The translations under genes were made by a program, and so were the position numbers. Below the pieces are notes generated by a model. That model was not told where the DNA came from. It did not search any database and saw nothing but the letters and a program-made list of their open reading frames with translations. Below, piece after piece: positions 9,029 to 17,733 of a stretch of DNA of 64,000 bases. The stretch's first letter is position 1; each line of letters starts with the position of its first letter. This DNA comes from an uncultured Sulfitobacter sp. (lineage in GTDB: Bacteria > Pseudomonadota > Alphaproteobacteria > Rhodobacterales > Rhodobacteraceae), in assembly GCF_947497275.1 (NCBI RefSeq), contig NZ_CANMFS010000005.1, positions 186,001 to 250,000 of the forward strand, in the 5' to 3' direction.

Positions 9029-10270
9029 TTAGTTTGGCGGATCCTTCGGCGCGGGTGCGCCGCCCTCGAAGGCGTTTCCGTTGACGTAGTCACAGGGTGC
9101 TTCTTGCATTTGCAGGTGGAGGCCCTCGCCGTCATAGGGATGGGCGCGCGCGAAATCTTCGTCCACATTGATGCCGAGGCCGGGAGCGGTGGGTGCCGCG
9201 ACGAAACCGTCCTCGACACGAATGCTGCCTTTGATCAGTCGGTCGTGGAACGGTGTCTCGATGGTTTCTGCCATCAGCAGGTTGGGAATGCTGACGGCGA
9301 AATGGACGTTGGCCGCCCATTCGACGGGGCCGGCATAAAGGTGGGGTGCCATCTGAGCGTTATAGACCTCGGCCATAGCCGCGACTTTTTTCATCTCCCA
9401 GATGCCGCCCGCACGGCCCAGCGCGGGCTGCAGGATGGTGGCCGCGCCGCTGCGCAGGACGGGGGCGAACTCGGCCTTGGTCGTGAGCCGTTCGCCGGTG
9501 GCAACGGGAATGCCCACTGCTGCCGCGACCCTGGCCATTTCGGCCGTGTTGTCGGGCGGGATCGGCTCTTCGTACCACAGCGGATCGTAGGGCGCGATGG
9601 CGCGGCCAAGGCGGATCGCCCCCGCCGTCGAGAACTGTCCGTGGGTGCCAAACAGCAGGTCGGCACGGTCGCCTACCGCCGCGCGGATCGCCCTGCAGAA
9701 GGCCACGGACTGCGTGATGTCGGTCATCGCGGGCATGTGGCCGCCGCGCAGGGTATAGGGACCTGCGGGGTCGAACTTGACCGCCGTATAGCCCCGTTCG
9801 ACCGCATCCAGCGCAGATTCGGCGGCCATGTCGGGGGAGGTCCAGAACGCGTTCAGGTCGTGATGGGGCAGCGGGTAAAGATAGGTGTAGGCGCGCACGC
9901 GCTCGTTCATCCTGCCGCCCAGAAGCGCGTAGACAGGCCGCTCGCGCGCCTTGCCGAGAATATCCCAGCAGGCGATTTCCAGCCCCGAAAACGCGCCCAT
10001 TACCGTCAGATCGGGGCGTTGGGTGAAACCGGCGGAATAGGCGCGGCGGAACATCAGCTCGATGTTCTCGGGATTCTCGCCTTGCATGTGGCGCGCGAAG
10101 ACGTCCTCGATTACCGCGCGCATCGCCGCCGGTCCCACGGAAGAGGCATAGCATTCGCCCCAGCCGATGATGCCGCAGGCGGTGGTCAGCTTGACCAGTA
10201 TCCAGTACCGCCCGCCCCAGCCGGGCGCGGGTGGCGCCGTCACGATAATGTCGAGATCGCTCAGTCGCAT
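9029..10270 (-). CDS. Enolase-superfamily dehydratase (mandelate racemase/muconate lactonizing type), substrate unknown
   Basis: The 413-residue protein has the capping domain and barrel of the enolase superfamily. Recognisable elements are AVKFDPAG near residue 165 (Lys), GTHGQF near residue 208, YEEPIPPDN with a metal-binding Glu, ATGERL, LQPALGRAGG and APHLYAGPVEW with a His. The segment GTHGQ replaces the more common D-x-N after the third strand, as in several sugar-acid dehydratase-like members. A sugar-acid dehydratase role is an inference. It lies 26 bases after a Zn-alcohol dehydrogenase, probably in the same transcript. Confidence 0.78.
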   Translation of the reverse strand: MRLSDLDIIVTAPPAPGWGGRYWILVKLTTACGIIGWGECYASSVGPAAMRAVIEDVFARHMQGENPENIELMFRRAYSAGFTQRPDLTVMGAFSGLEIACWDILGKARERPVYALLGGRMNERVRAYTYLYPLPHHDLNAFWTSPDMAAESALDAVERGYTAVKFDPAGPYTLRGGHMPAMTDITQSVAFCRAIRAAVGDRADLLFGTHGQFSTAGAIRLGRAIAPYDPLWYEEPIPPDNTAEMARVAAAVGIPVATGERLTTKAEFAPVLRSGAATILQPALGRAGGIWEMKKVAAMAEVYNAQMAPHLYAGPVEWAANVHFAVSIPNLLMAETIETPFHDRLIKGSIRVEDGFVAAPTAPGLGINVDEDFARAHPYDGEGLHLQMQEAPCDYVNGNAFEGGAPAPKDPPN

Positions 10271-10296
10271 GGCTGTCCCCCCGCGCGTGGTCGGCC

Positions 10297-11385
10297 TTAT
10301 TGATTGAGCATGATCACGTTGCGCCGCGCCGCACCGGTCTTGGTATCGGCGATGGCCTCGTTGATCTGATCGAGCGACCAGCGGCCCGAGATCAGCTCAT
10401 CGAGTTTGAGACGGCCCTGGGTGTAGAGGTCTTCCATCCACGGAATATCGCGCTGGATCACGACATCGCCCATTTTCGATCCGACCATGCCCTGACCGAC
10501 GGCGGCCATGACGACGGGCTCGTAGGTCGAGGTCGCGCCGGAGTGGGGCATGCCCACCATCACCACCTTGCCGCCGTAGGCGAGATAGCGTGGAGCCGTG
10601 TCATAGGCGGGGATCGCGCCGACGGTGACGATCACCGCGTCCGCACCCCGGCCCATTCGCTTTTTCGCGTCCGACCATGGTTTTGCGCCGGTGGCGAGCA
10701 CGCCGTCGGTGGCACCGAATTCTTTGGCGATCGCCAGCTTTTCCTCGCTCATGTCGACAGCGACGATCCGGCGCGCGCCTGCGATGCGCGCGCCTTGGAT
10801 GGCATTAAGCCCGACACCGCCCGCGCCGATGACGACAACATCCTGACCCGCCTTGAGCCCGGCTGCGTTGACCACCGCACCAACACCGGTGATCACGCCA
10901 CAGGCGATGAGGGCAGCGGAATCTTTGGGCACGTCGGGGCTGATCTTGACGATCTGGCGCTGGTCCACAACCACCGCCTCGGCAAAGGCACCGCAGGCCA
11001 TCGCCTGATGCAGCCTGCCGCCATCGGCTGTCTTGATCGGGCCTTGGTCGCCGTCGTAGGGGGTTGTGCACAATGTCGGTGCGCCGCTGGCACATGATGC
11101 GCAGGTGCCGCAGGAGCGGATGAGTGTCACCACGACGCTGTCGCCGACGCTGACGCCCTTCACCCCGTTACCGACGGCTGCCACGACACCCGCCGCCTCG
11201 TGGCCATAGACGGCCGGCAGCGAACCACCCCACGCGCCTTCGGCAAAGGAAATGTCGGAGTGACAGATGGCGACGGCATCGAGCCGGACCTCGACTTCGC
11301 CGGATTCCGGCGGGCGCAGGGCGATTTCCTCGATCTTCAGGGGGGCGCCAAATTCATGGCAGACGGCGGCTTTGATCTTTTTCAT
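10297..11385 (-). CDS. Zinc-dependent alcohol dehydrogenase (MDR family)
   Basis: The 362-residue enzyme has the catalytic zinc Cys in AICHSD near residue 38, GHEAAG near residue 60 and the structural-zinc cluster CGTCASCASGAPTLC near residues 90-104. A Rossmann fold follows (VIGAGGVGLNAIQGARIAGA), ending in an acidic residue (IVAVDMS) that favours NAD over NADP. It should oxidise a primary alcohol or hydroxymethyl conjugate, but the substrate is not evident. The start at 11385 (MKKIKAAVC) is preferred over the frame opening at 11646. Confidence 0.88.
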   Translation of the reverse strand: MKKIKAAVCHEFGAPLKIEEIALRPPESGEVEVRLDAVAICHSDISFAEGAWGGSLPAVYGHEAAGVVAAVGNGVKGVSVGDSVVVTLIRSCGTCASCASGAPTLCTTPYDGDQGPIKTADGGRLHQAMACGAFAEAVVVDQRQIVKISPDVPKDSAALIACGVITGVGAVVNAAGLKAGQDVVVIGAGGVGLNAIQGARIAGARRIVAVDMSEEKLAIAKEFGATDGVLATGAKPWSDAKKRMGRGADAVIVTVGAIPAYDTAPRYLAYGGKVVMVGMPHSGATSTYEPVVMAAVGQGMVGSKMGDVVIQRDIPWMEDLYTQGRLKLDELISGRWSLDQINEAIADTKTGAARRNVIMLNQ

Positions 11386-11939
11386 CTGGTTTGGTCCTTG
11401 AGGGCGCTTGAAGGGCTCGCCGCGAGGGTCGCGCAGATCGCGGCGAGCGGCAAGCAGTTTTCGGTCGAACCTCGGGGCGGTGCATCGGCATTCCAGAAGA
11501 AGGGCGACGGCATTCGTCGACACCTGCGGCGACAGGCTTATCGCCAACGTCTGGTCGAAGGGCGGCGCGCCCGCTGCATCAACGGGCTCAGGTGCCGACA
11601 AGATGTCCTGCAAAGCGCGCCGGATGATTCCGCCCGATCCCGTCATAGAGCCAGACGGAAGGATAAACCGCGAAACCGATGCGGTAGACGGCGTAGACCG
11701 GCAGCGGACGGGTCACACCCGACAGACAGGCCAAGCAGCGCGCCCGCTGGATGGACGCGCCACCGGTTGAAGACGCGTCATGTCGCGTTTGTGGCTGTAG
11801 AGCATAATGGGACCGAAAGAGCGTTTGCCGTCGGAAGGATACTGTCCGGGATCCTGACCGCGACCCGTGTGCGTCTCCCGTAGGTCGCGAACCAGATCTC
11901 GCGGGTGTCCGTCGCGTCGGCACTCACCGGCGCTGCGGC
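11386..11939. other. 554-base gap between pcaB and the alcohol dehydrogenase; no gene recognised
   Basis: Only short, arginine-rich frames occur on either strand and none shows a familiar domain. One minus-strand frame begins with an ATG overlapping the pcaB stop (11943-11713, 76 codons), and another reads VYAVYRIGFAVYPSVWLYDG around 11700-11640. Together these could be the remains of a degraded gene, for instance lost pca genes, but no pcaC, pcaG or pcaH motif can be found. I see no clear hairpin terminator. Confidence 0.4.
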
Positions 11940-13271
11940 TCATGCTGCGCGGGTGCGGGCACGGGCGGCGAAGGCGCGGGCCTGTGCAGGGGCATCGCCC
12001 AAGCTGTGCGCGGCGGAGAAAAGATCGTCGGGCAGATCCGGATGGGCGCTGCGGGCAAGCGTTTCAAGGGGTGTGCCGCTGTCTCGCGCCGAGGCGCACA
12101 GCGATTTCGTGCGCTTCTGTGCCTCTGGCCGGGGCAGGTTGCGCGCGAGTGCAAAGCTGAGCGCCTCGGCGTGGATCAGACCTTGGGTTCTATCTACATT
12201 GGCGCGCATGCGGTCCACGTCGGGTTGCAACGTGGCGACGATCTTTCCCGCGTGTTGCAAGGCACAGGCCGCACCGAGGCATAGCTGTGGCAGGACCATC
12301 CATTCGGTGAACCATGCCGCTCCGTCGCGTTGGTGCATGTGCCGTCCGGCGGGGCCAAGTGCTGCGCGCAGACCGGTCGCCTGATGCCCCAGAGCCTGCA
12401 AGACACCTGCGGTCACAGGGTTTTGCTTTTGCGGCATGGTGGAGGATGCGCCGGTGGCACCAAGGCCGATCTCGGCCAGATCGGTCGCGGCCAGCGCCGT
12501 CAGCGTCGCACCCATGCGCGCGAATACATCCGTTACCTGCACAAGCCAATCGGCGATGCGCAGGATCGGTCCGCGGTCCACATGCCAGCTGCGCCCCGGA
12601 TCGCCAAGCCCGAGCGCTTCGGCCATCGCGGCACGGGTGGCCGCGGCATCCGGTCCCAGCGCCGAAGATGTGCCGGCGGCACCGGACAGCGAGACCAGAA
12701 GCGAGACATCGCGCAACGCGGGCAGTGCGTCGCGCAGATCGCACAGGGCATGGCCCCAGTCGGCCACCACCGCGCCCCAGCTTGTCGGCGTGGCGTGTTG
12801 GCCCCAGGTGCGCGCGGCCATCGGGGTTTCGGCATGGGTTTCGGCCTGGGTCGCGAGATGCGCAAGAATGTCGTGCAGATCGGCCTCGGCCAGCATCAGA
12901 AGCTGGCGCAGGCGCAGCATCAGGCCGGTGTCGATGATGTCCTGGCTGGTGGCGCCCCAATGGACGAATTGCGCGTGCTCCGGCGCGTTCATCTCGGTGC
13001 GGAAGGCCGCAACGAGACCCGGCACGCTCACCCCGTTTTCCCCCGTGGCGGCGGCAATCGCGCCTGGATCAATGGCGATCTCGAGGCTGGCGCGGTGGAT
13101 CGCGGCGGCGCTGAGCTCGGGGATGATGCCCTGCGCGCCCTGCGCCTTGGCCAGCGCGCCTTCGACCAGCAACATCGCGCGCACGGCGGCGCTGTCGGTG
13201 AACAGACGGCCCGCGTTGCCGACGGGAAACAGGCGGGCGTGCAGGGGGCTGTCGAAAACGCTTGCCGCCAT
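11940..13271 (-). CDS. pcaB: 3-carboxy-cis,cis-muconate cycloisomerase
   Basis: The 443-residue protein belongs to the fumarase/aspartase superfamily, with the signature GASSTMPQKQNPVTAG near residue 275 and HWGATSQDIIDTGL near residue 105. PcaB converts 3-carboxymuconate to 4-carboxymuconolactone in the protocatechuate branch of the beta-ketoadipate pathway. It follows pcaD by 29 bases. The usual roseobacter order pcaDCHGB is broken here, since pcaC, pcaH and pcaG are absent between them. Confidence 0.88.
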   Translation of the reverse strand: MAASVFDSPLHARLFPVGNAGRLFTDSAAVRAMLLVEGALAKAQGAQGIIPELSAAAIHRASLEIAIDPGAIAAATGENGVSVPGLVAAFRTEMNAPEHAQFVHWGATSQDIIDTGLMLRLRQLLMLAEADLHDILAHLATQAETHAETPMAARTWGQHATPTSWGAVVADWGHALCDLRDALPALRDVSLLVSLSGAAGTSSALGPDAAATRAAMAEALGLGDPGRSWHVDRGPILRIADWLVQVTDVFARMGATLTALAATDLAEIGLGATGASSTMPQKQNPVTAGVLQALGHQATGLRAALGPAGRHMHQRDGAAWFTEWMVLPQLCLGAACALQHAGKIVATLQPDVDRMRANVDRTQGLIHAEALSFALARNLPRPEAQKRTKSLCASARDSGTPLETLARSAHPDLPDDLFSAAHSLGDAPAQARAFAARARTRAA

Positions 13272-13300
13272 GTCAGCGCTCCGACCGGACGCGCGCCGCT

Positions 13301-14095
13301 TCAGACATGGCCGACACCCTTGAGAAATTCGGTCAGCACGCGGGCGTATTCCTCGGGCTGCTCTACGCAGGGAAGATGACCCGTGCGACGGATCACGTGC
13401 AATTTCGATCCGGGGATGAGGTCCGTCGTCTCGCGCACCAGATCGGGCGGCGTCGAGCCATCCTCGGATCCCGCGATGCCGAGGCAGGGCAGGCGCAGAC
13501 CGCTGGTGGGGGTGAAAAAATCAGTGTTCGAAATTGCGGCGCAGCATCCCGCATAGCCCTCGTCGGCCTGCTGCACCAGCATGTTGCGCCACAGCTCCAT
13601 TTCGGGCTTGGCGCGGAACTCGGCGGCGAACCACCGCTCCATCACGGCATCGGCGAGGCTTTCGACGCCGTTCTTCTCGACGGTGTCAATGCGTTCGGCC
13701 CACATCTCGGGGTTGCCGATCTTGGCGGCGGTATTGCTCAGCACCACCGCGCGGATCAGATCAAGCCGTTTAACGGCGAGCCCCTGCGCGATCATGCCGC
13801 CGATGCTGAGGCCGACGAATACACATTCCTTAACGTCAAGATGATCGAGCAAGCGTTCGCAATCTGTGACGAGCGAACCCATCGAATAAGGTGCGGGCGG
13901 GATCGAGGACAGGCCGTGACCGCGTTTGTCCCAGCGGATGATGCGCAGGCCTTCGGGCAGCAAAGGCAGGATGGGGTCCCACAGGCGCAAATCGGTGCCA
14001 AGCGAATTGGCGAAGACCACCGGCGCGCCATCCTCCGGGCCGTCTACGCGGTAATGAATCCGAACGTCTCCGGTGTCGAAAATCTGCATGATCAT
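13301..14095 (-). CDS. pcaD: 3-oxoadipate enol-lactonase
   Basis: The 264-residue alpha/beta hydrolase starts MIMQIFDTGDVRIHYR. It shows the oxyanion strand VVFANSLGTDLRLWDP, the nucleophile elbow GLSIGG near residue 100 and the catalytic histidine in RRTGHLPCVEQPEEYA near residue 242, all typical of PcaD. It hydrolyses 3-oxoadipate enol-lactone to 3-oxoadipate. The family length and conserved start argue for 14095 or the ATG two codons inside it at 14089, rather than 14176. It lies 16 bases after the dehydratase gene. Confidence 0.88.
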   Translation of the reverse strand: MIMQIFDTGDVRIHYRVDGPEDGAPVVFANSLGTDLRLWDPILPLLPEGLRIIRWDKRGHGLSSIPPAPYSMGSLVTDCERLLDHLDVKECVFVGLSIGGMIAQGLAVKRLDLIRAVVLSNTAAKIGNPEMWAERIDTVEKNGVESLADAVMERWFAAEFRAKPEMELWRNMLVQQADEGYAGCCAAISNTDFFTPTSGLRLPCLGIAGSEDGSTPPDLVRETTDLIPGSKLHVIRRTGHLPCVEQPEEYARVLTEFLKGVGHV

Positions 14096-14111
14096 TGGCC
14101 TTTCTTGCGGG

Positions 14112-15080
14112 TTAGAGCTTTTCCAGTGCGCGGGAGAACATGGCGGGATCCACGTTGCCGCCCGAAACGGTAACAATCACATCGTCACCTGCAATGTCGT
14201 CGCACCGGTAGAGGGCTGCGGCAAGGGCTGCGGCCCCGCCCGGTTCCGCAACGATCTTGAGCCGGTTCCACGCCTGTGCCATCGCTGACAGCGCCTCGTC
14301 TTCTGTGATCACCAGTCCCGGACCGCACAGACGCTGAAGGATGGGCCAGGTCAGATCGCCCGGTTGCGGCGTGACGATTGCGTCGCAGATGCTGCCGGAG
14401 GTCGCGGTGTTGCGCTGGCGGGTGGCGGTCGAGAGAGAGCGGGCAACATCGTCAAAGCCTTCGGGCTCGGCGGGGCGCACGCGCAATTCGGGCGCATCCG
14501 CCTCAAGCGCCAGTGCGATGCCGGACGTCAGCCCGCCGCCGCCGCAGCATACGATTACGTCCGCCGATGTGATGCCGTGCAGGGCGGCGTCCTGCGCAAT
14601 TTCAAGACCGGTGGTGCCTTGGCCCGCGATGACCTCCGGCTCGTCGAAGGGCTTGATCAGGGTCAGGCCGCGCTCGACGGCGATCCGCGCGCCGATGCCC
14701 TCGCGGCTTTCGGTGTCGCGGTCATAAAGCACGACTTCGCCGCCAAATGCGCGGGTGTTTTCCATCTTGAGCGCAGGCGCATCCGAGGGCATGACGATCA
14801 CCGCAGACGTACCGTGCAAGCGCGCTGCGTAGGCAACGCCCTGCGCATGGTTGCCGGAGGAAAACGCGATAACGCCCCGCGCGCGCAGATCGGGGTCGAG
14901 CGCGCTGAGCGCCGCGTAGGCGCCGCGAAACTTGAAGCTGCCGGTGTGTTGCAGGCATTCAGGCTTGACCCATAGCCGCCGGCCCGCGATCTCGTCCAGA
15001 AACGGCGAACGCAAGAGCGGCGTGCGCAGCGCGTGGCCCTCGATGCGGTGCGCGGCGGCACGGATCATGTCGATGTTCAT
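14112..15080 (-). CDS. Threonine/serine dehydratase family PLP enzyme
   Basis: The 322-residue fold-type II PLP enzyme has the PLP lysine in GSFKFRGAY near residue 48, the substrate loop SSGNHAQG near residue 74, a glycine-rich phosphate loop CCGGGGLTSG near residue 170, and a C-terminal TVSGGNVD. It lacks the regulatory ACT domain of biosynthetic IlvA, so a catabolic dehydratase or racemase role is more likely. Its start codon overlaps the stop of the upstream hydrolase by four bases (ATGA). Context in a catabolic cluster suggests degradation of a hydroxy-amino acid. Confidence 0.85.
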   Translation of the reverse strand: MNIDMIRAAAHRIEGHALRTPLLRSPFLDEIAGRRLWVKPECLQHTGSFKFRGAYAALSALDPDLRARGVIAFSSGNHAQGVAYAARLHGTSAVIVMPSDAPALKMENTRAFGGEVVLYDRDTESREGIGARIAVERGLTLIKPFDEPEVIAGQGTTGLEIAQDAALHGITSADVIVCCGGGGLTSGIALALEADAPELRVRPAEPEGFDDVARSLSTATRQRNTATSGSICDAIVTPQPGDLTWPILQRLCGPGLVITEDEALSAMAQAWNRLKIVAEPGGAAALAAALYRCDDIAGDDVIVTVSGGNVDPAMFSRALEKL

Positions 15081-15901
15081 TGCATCGCTTTCACCCAGGC
15101 GTGTAGCGCGGCGACGGCCTCGTCCTCGTCGAGGAAAGGGATGTGGCCGCGATGGGGCACGCGGCCCACGATCATGTCGGGGCGGCGGCTTTGCATCTCG
15201 GCTACTGTTTCCGCACTCAGCAGGGAGGAATTCAGCCCCCAGATCAACGCCAGCGGCAGCCCCTGTAGTGCGTCGAAAAAGGGCCACAGATCCGGCGTCA
15301 TCTTGTCGCCCGCCGCGAGAACAGCGTCGCGCAGATGCGGGTCATAGACGAGGTGGAGGCCGTCTGCATCCTGTCTGTAGTGATGTTTGGCCTCTTCCAG
15401 CCAACGGCCCTCGGGCACATGGCTGAATTCGGTGAAGGCGCGCTCCATCGCCGCGGCGGCCTCTTCGTGGGTTTTCTCGGAAGGGGCGCGGCCGATGTAA
15501 TCCGATATGAGCGCCATGCCCGAGGGTTCGATTACCGGGCCCACGTCGTTGAGCGCCACACCGAGCAGCCGGTCGCTGGCGCCCCTTGCGAGACCCATCG
15601 CGTTCAGACCGCCGCGCGACGTGCCAAGGATCGCCACCTTGTCGAGGCCCAGGTGATCGAGCAGTTCGATCACATCGCGGCATTCGACCGGCAGAATGTA
15701 ATTCTTCCAGTCGGGGTCGAAATCAGACTGCCCGCGCCCGCGATAATCCATCTTGATCAGGCGGTGGTCCGACAGGTGCGGGGTCACATAGTCGAAATCC
15801 GCCGAGGTGCGGGTCAGCCCCGCGAGGCACAGGATCGGCAATCCCGCGCCGGTATCTTCGTAATAGATCGACAGGCCGTCGGAGCTGGTGAAATGCGCCA
15901 T
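15077..15901 (-). CDS. Alpha/beta hydrolase
   Basis: The 274-residue protein has the alpha/beta-hydrolase features LPILCLAGLTRTSADFD (oxyanion region), the nucleophile elbow GTSRGG near residue 95 and a terminal His in VPHRGHIPFLDED. Its first codon shares one base with the stop of the upstream haloacid dehalogenase gene (TGATG) and its end overlaps the dehydratase start, so three genes are translationally coupled. The substrate is not evident; a lactone or ester hydrolase is likely. Confidence 0.82.
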   Translation of the reverse strand: MAHFTSSDGLSIYYEDTGAGLPILCLAGLTRTSADFDYVTPHLSDHRLIKMDYRGRGQSDFDPDWKNYILPVECRDVIELLDHLGLDKVAILGTSRGGLNAMGLARGASDRLLGVALNDVGPVIEPSGMALISDYIGRAPSEKTHEEAAAAMERAFTEFSHVPEGRWLEEAKHHYRQDADGLHLVYDPHLRDAVLAAGDKMTPDLWPFFDALQGLPLALIWGLNSSLLSAETVAEMQSRRPDMIVGRVPHRGHIPFLDEDEAVAALHAWVKAMQ

Positions 15902-16587
15902 CACACACCTGCCAGGGCAGGGACGCCCGTCAGATCGGAAAGAGTGTGCGCCGGGGTCCACGGCAGACGGTCCATCGGATCGTCGGCCCGGTTGACCCAA
16001 GCAGTGGTAAAGCCATAGCCGGTCGCGGCGGCGGCGTCCCAACCGTTGGAGGAGACGAACAGCACCTCGTCGTTGGCGCAATTGAACGCCCCGCCGACCA
16101 GATCGTAGACCCGGGCGTCAGGCTTGAAGATGCCGACGCTTTCGACCGACAGCAGCGCGTCGAGTACGCCGTCGATGCCGGCGCTGTCTACCGCGCCGCG
16201 CAGCATCGCGGGCGATCCGTTGGACAGGATCGCGGTGTTCAGCCCGGCAGCTTTCAGGGTGGCCAGCATGTCGGGCACCTCCGGGTAGGCGCCCAGTTCC
16301 CAATAAAGCTGCAACAGCCGCTCGCGCAGGGCGGTGTCGCCCGCGTGGCCGGTTTTCTCCAGCGCCCAATCGAGCGCCTCTTGTGTGACCTGCCAGAAAT
16401 CGCAGTGTGCGTGCGCGACCGCGCGCAGCCAGCTGTAGCTGAGTTGTTTGTTCCGCCAGTGCTCGGCCAGCGCGGGCCAGTCGTCGGCGATGGCGGCGTA
16501 ATCGGGCTCGGACGCGGCCTGGCGGGCGGCGGCGGACACATCGAAAAGTGTACCGTAGGCGTCGAAGATACAGGTGGTGATGGGCAT
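15901..16587 (-). CDS. Haloacid dehalogenase type II (L-2-haloacid dehalogenase family)
   Basis: The 228-residue HAD-fold protein has the nucleophile motif FDAYGTLFDV at the N terminus, ILSNGS (motif II), KPDARVY with the Lys of motif III, and VSSNGWDAAAA, a hallmark of type II 2-haloacid dehalogenases. Such enzymes hydrolyse 2-chloro- or 2-bromo-alkanoic acids. The ATG at 16587 is chosen because it begins the conserved strand; the frame to 16800 adds an unlikely basic leader. It is the first gene of the leftward cluster. Confidence 0.85.
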   Translation of the reverse strand: MPITTCIFDAYGTLFDVSAAARQAASEPDYAAIADDWPALAEHWRNKQLSYSWLRAVAHAHCDFWQVTQEALDWALEKTGHAGDTALRERLLQLYWELGAYPEVPDMLATLKAAGLNTAILSNGSPAMLRGAVDSAGIDGVLDALLSVESVGIFKPDARVYDLVGGAFNCANDEVLFVSSNGWDAAAATGYGFTTAWVNRADDPMDRLPWTPAHTLSDLTGVPALAGV

Positions 16588-16774
16588 AGGCGCAGGCTCC
16601 GGCGGGAATTTCATAGGTCTGGCCGCAGAGTGGCACGGGGCAGGCCGCGCGAAAAGGGGCGAAATGGGGGTTGTCCTCGGGCGCAGGAGTTGAAAGGGTG
16701 CACCCGTCTTTCGGAGCACCCGCGCAGATACGCGGCCTCCCCCCTTCTTTTCCCGACAATATTGGAGATTCCCT

Positions 16775-17209
16775 ATGGCCGAAGTCAAGGCTGGCGACAC
16801 CGTACATCTGCACTATACCGGCACCCTGCTGGATGGCACCACTTTCGACAGCTCGGAGGGGCGCGACCCCTTGCAGTTCGTCGTCGGCTCCGGCCAGATC
16901 ATTCCGGGCCTCGATACTGCGATCCCCGGCATGACCGTGGGCGAGAAAAAGGAAGTCACGATCGGCGCGGATGACGCATACGGTCAGCCGAACCCCGAAA
17001 TGCGTCAGGCCGTACCCCGCGAGGGCATCCCGGCGGACATCCCGCTTGAGCCGGGTACGCAGTTGCAGATGCAGACACCCGACGGGCAGGCGATGCCAGT
17101 GACGGTGATCGAAGCGGACGACGCAACCGTAACGCTCGACGCGAACCATCCGCTCGCGGGCAAGGATCTGAAGTTCGATATCGAACTGGTCAAGATCGAC
17201 GCCGCCTGA
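16775..17209 (+). CDS. FKBP-type peptidyl-prolyl cis-trans isomerase (SlyD/SlpA-like)
   Basis: The 144-residue protein has the FKBP start VKAGDTVHLHYTGTLLDGT, FDSSEGRDPLQFVVGSGQIIPGLD and an insert-in-flap domain around residues 70-125, the architecture of SlyD-like isomerase/chaperones. It lacks the His-rich metal tail of enterobacterial SlyD. It is likely cytoplasmic because no signal peptide is present. A clear terminator follows. Confidence 0.92.
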   Translation: MAEVKAGDTVHLHYTGTLLDGTTFDSSEGRDPLQFVVGSGQIIPGLDTAIPGMTVGEKKEVTIGADDAYGQPNPEMRQAVPREGIPADIPLEPGTQLQMQTPDGQAMPVTVIEADDATVTLDANHPLAGKDLKFDIELVKIDAA

Positions 17210-17239
17210 TCCACATCAGCGCAGTGAACTGAGACGTGA

Positions 17240-17266
17240 AAGGCTGGCCTCGGGGCCAGCCTTTTG
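17240..17266 (+). terminator. Terminator of the FKBP gene
   Basis: A perfect ten-base stem (AAGGCTGGCC at 17240-17249 with GGCCAGCCTT at 17254-17263) with a four-base loop is followed by T residues, 31 bases after the FKBP stop. Confidence 0.85.
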
Positions 17267-17733
17267 CATTATTAAGTGCAGAGTTCGGCAAAACCCGGTG
17301 TATCTGCGAGCTGTTGTTCAATCAACGGTCCACGAAGAGAGCGTTGCGAGCCACCTGTTCTAGATGTCCGCTATGCGGACGAGGTGCGCTATCGCTGCAG
17401 ACACGCGCGCGTCCGGTTCGGTGAGCCGTTGAATATACGATCGCTTTGAGGCGATCCGCAAAAAAATATTGCAGATTCGGTCGCAACTCTTAAGCGCCTT
17501 CGCCGATTTCAGGATTGCCGGAGGTGGCGTGTTGCCCGGTAGTTTGTCTGCGTTATTTCCCGCGCATTGATTTAGCGGAGTTTGCTTTTGTCCGGTGTTT
17601 TTCAGGGAAAATTAGCTTATTCCCGAGTTGTGCGCGCTAGTCTACAAGAATGACGCAGATTTTGTTTACAATAATGATGAATATTTGGTATACAAATGAG
17701 ATGTAACTTTATGAAAGTTAGGGAGGAGCCAGC
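17267..17733. other. 467-base AT-richer intergenic region upstream of soxC
   Basis: No gene is recognised. The last 150 bases are clearly more AT-rich than the surroundings and contain the soxC promoter region. A dyad TTTGTTTAC (17661-17669) / GTATACAAA (17688-17696) stands 38 bases before the start codon, and a strong ribosome-binding site (GGGAGGAG) precedes the ATG. The composition change suggests an acquired segment begins here. Confidence 0.5.
17661..17696. promoter_or_regulatory. Imperfect dyad upstream of soxC, possible operator
   Basis: TTTGTTTAC and GTATACAAA are inverted repeats with one mismatch in nine, separated by 18 bases, in an AT-rich stretch just before the soxC ribosome-binding site. 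The position suits a repressor or activator of the soxCD pair. No cognate regulator gene is adjacent. Confidence 0.35.

Noticed and set aside
12330-13379. A 349-codon plus-strand frame
   Set aside because: It is antisense to pcaB and carries no domain.
17236-17424. A 62-codon frame after the FKBP gene
   Set aside because: It begins inside the terminator hairpin and shows no protein features.
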